In this document: positions 1-5,692 of the stretch, piece by piece
Position numbering within the stretch: the stretch's first letter is position 1
Layout of the letters: each line of letters starts with the position of its first letter
Source of the DNA: Actinobacteria bacterium UBA2279
GTDB taxonomy: Bacteria; Actinomycetota; Coriobacteriia; Anaerosomatales; Anaerosomataceae
Direction: 5' to 3'
DNA length: 6,761 nt
Assembly (NCBI GenBank): GCA_002347365.1
Contig: DDWT01000024.1
Span: forward strand, 1 to 6,761
The notes under the pieces: model-generated
What the model saw: only the letters and a program-made list of their open reading frames with translations
What the model was told of the DNA's origin: nothing
Databases searched by the model: none
Made by a program: the position numbers and the translations under genes

Positions 1-891
1 CAGGTGCTGCCGTCCCGCCTCGGCAAACAGTCTTCCTTTGTCCGCCTCGCTGCCACTGAAATCCTCGAGCAGCCGATCCATCTCGGCGAACGCACGCCCG
101 TCGTAGGGGTCGAAGCGCTGGTACGTCCCCTCCATGAACGGTGCGCCCGCCACCGATGTGAACGGCACGAACTCGCCGAACGCCCGGTAGTTGCGCACCC
201 ACCATGGCGCCAGAGCAAGGAGTCCCACCGCCAGGAACACAGCAGCGTAACGCACGAGCGTTCGCCATCGAAAGCCGCGCAGCACCAGGTAGACAAGCCC
301 GGCAGGTAACACGCCGACGGCGACCTGCCGGACGTACACAGCGACACAGAACAACACCGCGACCAGCAACAGCGGCCGCGTACCGGGCGCGTCGGCAAAC
401 CGCATGATACCGAGCACGAGTCCCAGAAGAAGCGGCAGGTACAGATTCTCACTGAGCGTGAGCGTGCTGGTGTAGATGCTCGGCATCGAGACCGCGAGCA
501 TCGCGGCCGCGATCAGTCCCACATGCGTCCCGCCGATGCGTCTACCGAGGACATAGAGCAGATAGACGGAGATGACGGACGCGACGATCATGGCAAGCTT
601 GACGGCAAGGTACTCCGAGAAACGCGTGGACGCGAACAGCATGACCACGGCCAGAAACGCCGGGAATCCCGGCATCACGTACGCCGAGGGATCCGTTCCG
701 CGAAAGGAGAAGTGCCCGGATGCCAGCAGCGTCCGTGCAGAATCCATGAACGCGATGGCGTCGCTGAACCCGCCGTCATACATCACGCCTTTGTCCACGA
801 GGGCAGCGACGCGACCAAGCGCGGAGGCAAGCAGTACCCACCAGATAAGCCGATCTGGCGAGAAGGCGCGCTTGACCCACCCTGCGGACAC
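1..891 (-). CDS. GT-C fold membrane glycosyltransferase, family 39/ArnT-like, N-terminal part
   Basis: The frame stays open from a GTG at 891 to the window edge, giving 297 residues with the C-terminus missing. A basic cytoplasmic start (VKR, 6-8) precedes a first membrane segment at about 15-32, then an outer loop with acidic residues (D39, D44) and a PGFP motif (74-77), placed as in the PMT_2/family 39 group. Further hydrophobic segments lie near 78-92, 98-116, 122-137, 145-162, 173-195 and 213-229. SENLYLPLLL (147-156) and PWWVRNYRAFGEF (229-241) resemble hallmark motifs of this family. Such enzymes transfer a sugar from a polyprenyl-phosphate donor on the outer face of the membrane; donor and acceptor cannot be read here. 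GTG at 891 is chosen because the next in-frame starts (V32, V36, M37) would remove the first membrane segment. It begins 3 nt after the leuC stop, in the same frame, with a weak GGGG at 898-901. Family is fairly sure; specific function unknown. Confidence 0.85.
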   Translation of the reverse strand, partial: MSAGWVKRAFSPDRLIWWVLLASALGRVAALVDKGVMYDGGFSDAIAFMDSARTLLASGHFSFRGTDPSAYVMPGFPAFLAVVMLFASTRFSEYLAVKLAMIVASVISVYLLYVLGRRIGGTHVGLIAAAMLAVSMPSIYTSTLTLSENLYLPLLLGLVLGIMRFADAPGTRPLLLVAVLFCVAVYVRQVAVGVLPAGLVYLVLRGFRWRTLVRYAAVFLAVGLLALAPWWVRNYRAFGEFVPFTSVAGAPFMEGTYQRFDPYDGRAFAEMDRLLEDFSGSEADKGRLFAEAGRQHL

Positions 892-894
892 TGA

Positions 895-2163
895 CTACCC
901 CAGGTCGTCCGGAAGTCCGATATGCCCTAGCACCGCGGTCGCCGCAGCAACGGCCGGGGAGCTCAGGTAGACCTCGCTTGTTGGATCGCCCATCCGGCCG
1001 ACGAAGTTGCGGTTGGTCGTTGCGACCGCGCGCTCCCCTGCCGCCAGAATGCCCATGTGACCGCCAAGGCACGGACCGCACGTTGGCGTGGAAACCGCTG
1101 CCCCGGCGTCGAGGAAGATGTCGAACAGCCCCTCATGCATGGCATCGCGATAGATCTGCTGCGTGGCGGGGATGACGATGAGACGCACGCGCTCGTGCAC
1201 CTTGTGCCCCTTGAGTATCCCGGCCGCGATGCGCAGGTCCTCGAGGCGCCCGTTCGTGCAGGAGCCGATGACGACCTGGTCGACCCAGATGTCACGGGAA
1301 TCCTCGGCAAGGCGCGTGTTGGAGGGCAGGTGCGGGAATGCGACCGTCGGTTTGATCTCGGCAGCGTCGATCTCGTAGACAGCGGCATACTCGGCGTCAC
1401 CATCCGAGAAGTACTCGGTCCACGGACGCTCGGTACGGCCCTCCATGTAGGCGCGGGTCGTGTCGTCGACCGCGATGATGCCGGACTTGCCGCCAGCTTC
1501 GATAGCCATGTTGCAGATGGTCATGCGTCCATCCATGTCCAGCGCTTCGACGGTCGAGCCGGTGAACTCCATCGACTGGTACAGAGCACCGTCGACACCG
1601 ATCATGCCGATGATGTGCAGGATGATGTCTTTCGCACTCACCCACGGACCGAGTTCGCCGGTCACGTTGAACTTGAGGCTCGATGGAACCTTGAACCACG
1701 CCTCTCCGGTGGCCATGCCGACGGCGGCGTCAGTGGAGCCCACGCCCGTGGCGAACACGCCCAGCGCACCGTACGTGCACGTGTGACTGTCCGCGCCGAT
1801 GATCAGGTCACCGGCACCCACCACGCCCTGCTCGGGCAGCAACGCGTGCTCCACGCCCATGCAGCCGATCTCGTAGTAGTGCGAGATGCCCTGCTCGCGG
1901 ACGAAGTCGCGCATGACTTTGGCCTGCTCGGCCGACTTGATGTCCTTGTTGGGTGTGTAGTGGTCGGGGACGAGCGCGATCTTGTCGGTGTCCCATACGC
2001 CGTCCACCCCGATGCGCCGGAACTCCCGGATCGCGATAGGCGCCGTGACGTCGTTGGCGAGCACGAGGTCCAGACGGCAGTTGATGAGCTGACCCGGCTC
2101 CACCTCATCAAGCCCGGCGTGGGCTGCGAGGATCTTCTCGGTGATGGTCATCGGTCGGGGCAT
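895..2163 (-). CDS. leuC: 3-isopropylmalate dehydratase, large subunit
   Basis: Encodes 422 residues, the usual length of the short LeuC/homoaconitase-like class (E. coli LeuC is about 466). With LeuD it isomerises 2-isopropylmalate to 3-isopropylmalate in leucine synthesis, in the cytoplasm, using a 4Fe-4S cluster. The likely cluster cysteines are C302 in IGSCTNGR (299-306) and C362 and C365 in TPTCGPCLGGH (359-369). Other family blocks are IGADSHTCTYGALG (122-135), GSTDAA (142-147) and EHALLPEQG (105-113). The ATG at 2163 has a good ribosome site 9 nt upstream; the frame stays open further 5', but that extension lacks family similarity and overlaps the preceding gene. A second in-frame ATG (residue 5) is too far from the ribosome site. 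A homoaconitase or citraconate-hydrating role is possible because the family is promiscuous, but leuA upstream favours leucine. No leuD follows directly. Confidence 0.95.
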   Translation of the reverse strand: MPRPMTITEKILAAHAGLDEVEPGQLINCRLDLVLANDVTAPIAIREFRRIGVDGVWDTDKIALVPDHYTPNKDIKSAEQAKVMRDFVREQGISHYYEIGCMGVEHALLPEQGVVGAGDLIIGADSHTCTYGALGVFATGVGSTDAAVGMATGEAWFKVPSSLKFNVTGELGPWVSAKDIILHIIGMIGVDGALYQSMEFTGSTVEALDMDGRMTICNMAIEAGGKSGIIAVDDTTRAYMEGRTERPWTEYFSDGDAEYAAVYEIDAAEIKPTVAFPHLPSNTRLAEDSRDIWVDQVVIGSCTNGRLEDLRIAAGILKGHKVHERVRLIVIPATQQIYRDAMHEGLFDIFLDAGAAVSTPTCGPCLGGHMGILAAGERAVATTNRNFVGRMGDPTSEVYLSSPAVAAATAVLGHIGLPDDLG

Positions 2164-2172
2164 GATATGCAG

Positions 2173-2180
2173 TCCTTCCT
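2173..2180 (-). promoter_or_regulatory. Ribosome binding site of leuC
   Basis: AGGAAGGA on the minus strand, 9 nt before the ATG at 2163. It decides the leuC start against the longer open frame that extends upstream into the preceding gene. It lies in the 41-nt gap (2164-2204) after the ligase-like gene; I see no promoter or terminator in that gap, so leuC is probably read from the upstream transcript. Confidence 0.8.
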
Positions 2181-2204
2181 GGTCAGCAGACGCGTTCTGT
2201 CTTC

Positions 2205-4076
2205 CTATGGCAACGGCAGCACACTGGCCGCCATCGAGCTTGCAGATGCCGATGTATCCCCGCCGGCCAGCGCACGCACTTCCGCGTGCTGGCGGTCGAG
2301 CACCGCCGCCTTCCCCGCGGTCGTCACTGCGGCGGAAAGAAGCGCTTCTTCGTGCAGGTACGTTCCCACGCGAGCCTGGAGTGCGGACAGCCACGCCAAT
2401 GCCGCGTAGTCGTTCGGACTCACCGCAAGCACACGTTCGAAGTCCGCATATGCGACATCGTAGCGTGCGCGTACGCTCTCGGGCGAGTCTTCCCGCATGA
2501 TAGCGGAGTGGACGTCACGTGCATCCTCCTGCGCCAGACCGCGCGCGTACTTCACTGAAAGCGGGTTGCGGTCCCGTGCTTCTCTCGCAAGGGTCGCGGA
2601 ATCGCCCCCTATCTCTCCATGAAACGCCTGCCGAGACGACAGGTAAGACGCGTCGGCCCTGAGGAGGGCAACGGACGCGACCACCGACAACACCGTGAGC
2701 GCCATGAACACGACGCCCGCTACCCGGTGCGCCGAGGCGGGCGTCGCAGCGTTCCGCGCACGAGGAGCGCCCAGCATCCCAAGCATGGCGAACAGTGGGA
2801 TCGTCGCACCCAAGACGCCGACATTGAACGCCAGATGGACCGTCAGTCCCAGGCAGCCGATCCACACGCCGGTCAGAAGCATGCCGCCGGCGTGAGGCCC
2901 CGAGTCTCCCGCTGTAAACGCGCCGGGGCGATTTCTCACGAGCGCGAGCGCCAGCGCGGAGGCCAGCAGCAACGCTCCGGGAATCCCAAGCGTCACTGCG
3001 TACTGCAGCAGCCAGGAGTGCGCGTTGTTGACGGTCGCGGTCTCGCCGAACACCTCGACGTACGCGTCGGTGCGATGCGCCCGAAACGCAGGCAAGAAGG
3101 CGTCGGGGCCGTAGCCGAACAGCGGCCTTTCGGCAGCTGCATCGGCAACGACGCCGACCAGCAAGGCCCGCTCGCCAGTGCTGTCGGTCCTGTTGAATGC
3201 CGAGGAGATCCTCTCGGCGATATTGATCTCGCCGGTCGAGCCGAGCGACACGGCCACCAGACCAAGGCTCACTAGCATCACGGCCACGATCGCGGTCCGG
3301 CTGACGCGCACGTCGATCTTGCCGCGCCACGCGCGCCAGACAAGCACGCCGGCCACGACTTCTGATGCCGCCGCAAGCCACGCGCCTCTCGTGAACGTGA
3401 CGAACAGCGCCGCCCCCACCACGATGGCTCCCGCGGCCCAGAACTGCTTGCGCGCGCGGGACGCTGCCTCGAGGGCAAGTGCGCTCGCAACCGGAAGCGC
3501 GACAACGAGCAGCCCGGCAAAGAAGTTGGGGTTCCCGAAGGTCGCGAACGCCCGCCTGGTGTCGAAGCCGAAGCTCTCGTGCGCGTAGTTGCCGGGATCG
3601 AGCCCCGCGAACTGGAGCAACCCGTAGATCGCGAGTATCACGGCGGCGATCCCCAGGGCTCCGGCAAGACGGCGCGCGTCGCTGATATGACGCACGACCT
3701 GGAGGGCCACGCCGTACACAAGCGCGTAGAGAGCCACCGTCACGACGCCTTCGAGCCGCTCCGACTGTCCGAGGACCGCCAGTGCCCGATGCGGCGACAG
3801 CGCTGCAGAGACACCCGCCCACACCGCAAGCGCCATCAGCAGCGCCCACACGGCGTCCACCCGCAGCTTCGTGCCGCTGCGAGCTGCACCGAACGCCCAC
3901 AGCGCCCAGGCAAGGCAGGTGAGCACGGCAGCGACAACCAGACGCGGCAGCGCCATCGGATCGTAGAGCAGTGAGCCCGACCCGAAACCGAGCATGCTCA
4001 GATTGCCTGTCGCTACGGCGACAAGCGCGATCATGCCCGCAACGACAGCGATCGGAGCCCGGGCCGATCTGTCCAT
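2205..4076 (-). CDS. O-antigen ligase/Wzy superfamily membrane protein with TPR-like C-terminal tail
   Basis: A 623-residue integral membrane protein with about a dozen hydrophobic segments (for example near 9-28, 43-63, 76-94, 110-128, 137-157, 184-204, 213-246, 261-279, 356-379, 400-437 and 452-472). Motifs of the O-antigen ligase (Wzy_C) superfamily are present: FGNPNFFAG (180-188), FTRGAW (228-233), RPLFGYGPDAF (317-327) and AHSWLLQ then LGIPG (352-367). By analogy with WaaL, R303 and H353 in and after the large outer loop (about 280-350) are candidate catalytic residues. Residues from about 473 on are hydrophilic and helical, with TPR-like spacing (FERVLAVSPNDYAALAWL, 546-563), probably outside the membrane. 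Family members join or polymerise lipid-linked glycans. In an organism without LPS the acceptor would be another cell-surface polymer or a glycoprotein. The ATG shares one base with the leuA stop, with AGGA at 4082-4085, implying coupled translation. Exact substrate unknown. Confidence 0.87.
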   Translation of the reverse strand: MDRSARAPIAVVAGMIALVAVATGNLSMLGFGSGSLLYDPMALPRLVVAAVLTCLAWALWAFGAARSGTKLRVDAVWALLMALAVWAGVSAALSPHRALAVLGQSERLEGVVTVALYALVYGVALQVVRHISDARRLAGALGIAAVILAIYGLLQFAGLDPGNYAHESFGFDTRRAFATFGNPNFFAGLLVVALPVASALALEAASRARKQFWAAGAIVVGAALFVTFTRGAWLAAASEVVAGVLVWRAWRGKIDVRVSRTAIVAVMLVSLGLVAVSLGSTGEINIAERISSAFNRTDSTGERALLVGVVADAAAERPLFGYGPDAFLPAFRAHRTDAYVEVFGETATVNNAHSWLLQYAVTLGIPGALLLASALALALVRNRPGAFTAGDSGPHAGGMLLTGVWIGCLGLTVHLAFNVGVLGATIPLFAMLGMLGAPRARNAATPASAHRVAGVVFMALTVLSVVASVALLRADASYLSSRQAFHGEIGGDSATLAREARDRNPLSVKYARGLAQEDARDVHSAIMREDSPESVRARYDVAYADFERVLAVSPNDYAALAWLSALQARVGTYLHEEALLSAAVTTAGKAAVLDRQHAEVRALAGGDTSASASSMAASVLPLP

Positions 4077-4078
4077 CA
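4074..4078 (-). other. Start-stop overlap of leuA and the ligase-like gene
   Basis: On the minus strand this reads TGATG: the leuA stop TGA (4078-4076) shares its last base with the ATG (4076-4074) of the ligase-like gene. Two AGGA copies lie just upstream within the end of leuA (4089-4092 and 4082-4085), the nearer one 5 nt from the ATG. This layout usually means termination-reinitiation coupling, so the membrane protein should be made in step with LeuA. Confidence 0.85.
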
Positions 4079-5623
4079 GAGTCCTGAGTCCTCGGTGATG
4101 ACAGGCTTCTGGCTGACGAGCAGCCGATTGAGCGCGTTGGTGTAGGCCTTTGCCGAAGCGACGATGATATCGCTATGTGCACCTCGGCCGGTGAACACCC
4201 GTCCATCCTCGCTCGTGACCCGGATGGTCACTTCACCCAGCGCGTCTATGCCACGGGTGACTGCCTTGACTGAGAACTCGGACAGCTCATTGGGCACTTC
4301 GACGATCCGGTTGATCGCCTTGTAGACGGCGTCGACAGGGCCGGTGCCGTGACTCGAGTCGATGAGGTGCTCGCCTTCGCGGGTGATGAGCTCGACGGTA
4401 GCCGTCGGGATGCCCGGCTCGCCGCTCGTGAAGTGCACTTGCGCGAGGTGGTAGACCTCGTCGAGTGTCCTCTCGGACTCCCCGACCAACACCTCGAGGT
4501 CCTCGTCGTAGACTTCCTTTTTCTTGTCCGCCAACTCAAGGAAGGCGGCGTGGACGCGCTCGAACTCATCTGTGGGGAGATCGAACCCGAGTTCCTGCAG
4601 ACGGTGCTGCAGTGCGTGGCGACCGCTGCGAGCGGTCAGAACGATGCTCGAACCGCCAACACCGACGTCGACGGGGTCGATGATCTCGTAGGTCGAACGC
4701 TCCTTGAGAACGCCGTCCTGGTGGATACCTGAGGAGTGCGCGAACGCGTTGGCGCCCACGATGGCCTTGTTCGGCTGAACGACGATGCCGGTGATGTTGC
4801 TGACCAGGCGGGACGTCCGTGTGATCTCCTTCGCGTTGACTGTGGTGTCCACGCCGAAGTAGACCGTGCGCTGACGCAACGCCATCACGACCTCTTCGAG
4901 CGAGGTGTTGCCCGCGCGCTCGCCGATGCCGTTGATGGTGCACTCGATCTGGCAGGCACCCGCCTTCACGCCCGCGAGAGCGTTGGCGGTGGCCATGCCG
5001 AGATCGTTGTGACAGTGCACGGAGACGATGGCCTTCTCGATGCCGTCGACATGGTCGAACAGCCCGCCGATAAGCGCGCCGAACTCCTCGGGATAGGTGT
5101 AGCCCGTGGTGTCAGGGATGTTGACCACGGTGGCACCTGCCTTGATGGCCGCCTCGATCACGCGGTACAGAAACATCGGCTCGGCGCGCCCCGCGTCCTC
5201 GGCATAGAACTCCACGTCGCCCACGAAGTTGCGCGCAAGCTTGACGGCCGCGACCGCCCGCTCCAGCGCGACATCGCCGGTGATCCGCAGCTTGTCTTGC
5301 AGGTGGCTCTCACTCACGCCGATACCCGTGTGGATACGCGGCCGTCTCGCGGTGGCCAGCGCATCCGCCGCTACCTCGATGTCGTGGGGAACAGCCCGCG
5401 ACAGTGCGCAAACCACGACAGCGTCGCCCACCTCGTCACCGATCCGCCGCACGCTCTCGAAGTCGCCGGGGCTCGAGACCGGGAAACCGGCCTCGATGAC
5501 GTCGACACCGAGGCGCACGAGCTGACGGGCGATCTCCAGCTTCTCGGCAGTGTTCATGCTGGCGCCCGGCGACTGCTCGCCGTCGCGCAATGTCGTGTCG
5601 AAGATGTAGACCTTCTCGCTCAT
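4076..5623 (-). CDS. leuA: 2-isopropylmalate synthase
   Basis: Encodes 515 residues, full length for the family. It condenses acetyl-CoA with 2-oxoisovalerate, the first committed step of leucine synthesis, in the cytoplasm. The TIM-barrel catalytic domain (about 5-275) carries DTTLRDGEQSPG (9-20) with R13, D14 and E16, the metal ligands D14, H203 and H205 in HCHNDLG (203-209), and NGIGERAGN (231-239) with N239. GIHQDG (299-304) lies in the linker. The C-terminal regulatory (LeuA dimer) domain spans about 390-505, with GTGPVDAVYKA (426-436) and GRGAHSDIIVASAKAY (479-494), so leucine feedback is likely. The ATG at 5623 has AGAGGAG 6 nt upstream. Citramalate synthase is the main alternative; the SPGAS form of the first motif and the neighbouring leuC favour LeuA, but substrate choice cannot be proven by eye. 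The stop overlaps the next gene's start by one base. Confidence 0.94.
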   Translation of the reverse strand: MSEKVYIFDTTLRDGEQSPGASMNTAEKLEIARQLVRLGVDVIEAGFPVSSPGDFESVRRIGDEVGDAVVVCALSRAVPHDIEVAADALATARRPRIHTGIGVSESHLQDKLRITGDVALERAVAAVKLARNFVGDVEFYAEDAGRAEPMFLYRVIEAAIKAGATVVNIPDTTGYTYPEEFGALIGGLFDHVDGIEKAIVSVHCHNDLGMATANALAGVKAGACQIECTINGIGERAGNTSLEEVVMALRQRTVYFGVDTTVNAKEITRTSRLVSNITGIVVQPNKAIVGANAFAHSSGIHQDGVLKERSTYEIIDPVDVGVGGSSIVLTARSGRHALQHRLQELGFDLPTDEFERVHAAFLELADKKKEVYDEDLEVLVGESERTLDEVYHLAQVHFTSGEPGIPTATVELITREGEHLIDSSHGTGPVDAVYKAINRIVEVPNELSEFSVKAVTRGIDALGEVTIRVTSEDGRVFTGRGAHSDIIVASAKAYTNALNRLLVSQKPVITEDSGL

Positions 5624-5629
5624 GGTGCT

Positions 5630-5636
5630 CTCCTCT
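5630..5636 (-). promoter_or_regulatory. Ribosome binding site of leuA
   Basis: AGAGGAG on the minus strand, 6 nt before the leuA ATG at 5623. It begins about 10 nt downstream of the inverted repeat in the serA-leuA gap, close enough for RNA folding to influence ribosome access. Confidence 0.8.
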
Positions 5637-5645
5637 ACCGGATTC

Positions 5646-5674
5646 GGGCGGTCACTCCGGGGTGGTGACCGCCC
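5646..5674 (-). repeat. Perfect 10-bp inverted repeat (RNA hairpin) in the serA-leuA gap
   Basis: GGGCGGTCAC (5646-5655) and GTGACCGCCC (5665-5674) are exact reverse complements around a 9-nt loop. In the minus-strand transcript the stem falls about 18 nt after the serA stop and 9 nt before the leuA ribosome site. The RNA after the stem is not U-rich (GAAUCC), so it is not a canonical intrinsic terminator. It could be a weak or Rho-assisted terminator, an mRNA processing or stability element, a translation control hairpin, or a DNA operator. A second pairing, 5681-5687 with 5665-5672 (7 bp, one bulged base), competes for the same arm. Structure is seen directly; function is open. Confidence 0.6.
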
Positions 5675-5692
5675 CGCTTCGCGGCACGAGGG

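Noticed and set aside
776..1081. A 101-codon minus-strand frame spanning the leuC end and the glycosyltransferase start
   Set aside because: It is an out-of-frame shadow of both genes with an Arg/Gly-rich translation and no motif.
2164..2204. Possible promoter or terminator between the ligase-like gene and leuC
   Set aside because: Only a 4-bp CAGA/TCTG pairing at about 2187-2199 and no -10/-35 pattern; too weak to call.
2164..2394. A 77-residue N-terminal extension of LeuC
   Set aside because: It overlaps the end of the ligase-like gene, lacks LeuC similarity, and the ATG at 2163 has a well-spaced ribosome site.
1057..2409. A 450-codon open frame on the plus strand opposite leuC
   Set aside because: It is antisense to a gene with intact catalytic motifs, has low-complexity Arg/Asp/His-rich content and no family motif. 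Long antisense frames are common in GC-rich coding DNA.
2515..4206. A 563-codon minus-strand open frame overlapping the ligase-like gene in another frame
   Set aside because: Its translation is Arg/Ser/Gly-rich without membrane segments or motifs, while the alternative frame gives a clear membrane protein family.
4518..4522. A-run in leuA mRNA (within Asp-Lys-Lys-Lys-Glu codons) as a possible frameshift site
   Set aside because: Only five A residues in a row, not a full slippery heptamer, and no early stop or overlapping gene would make use of a shift there.
4736..5668. A 310-codon plus-strand open frame opposite leuA
   Set aside because: Same reasoning: it mirrors the codon bias of leuA and shows no recognisable domain.
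5646..5674. Hairpin as a classical intrinsic terminator of serA
   Set aside because: No U-tract follows the stem, and leuA has no visible promoter of its own in the gap; kept only as a structural repeat of unknown role.
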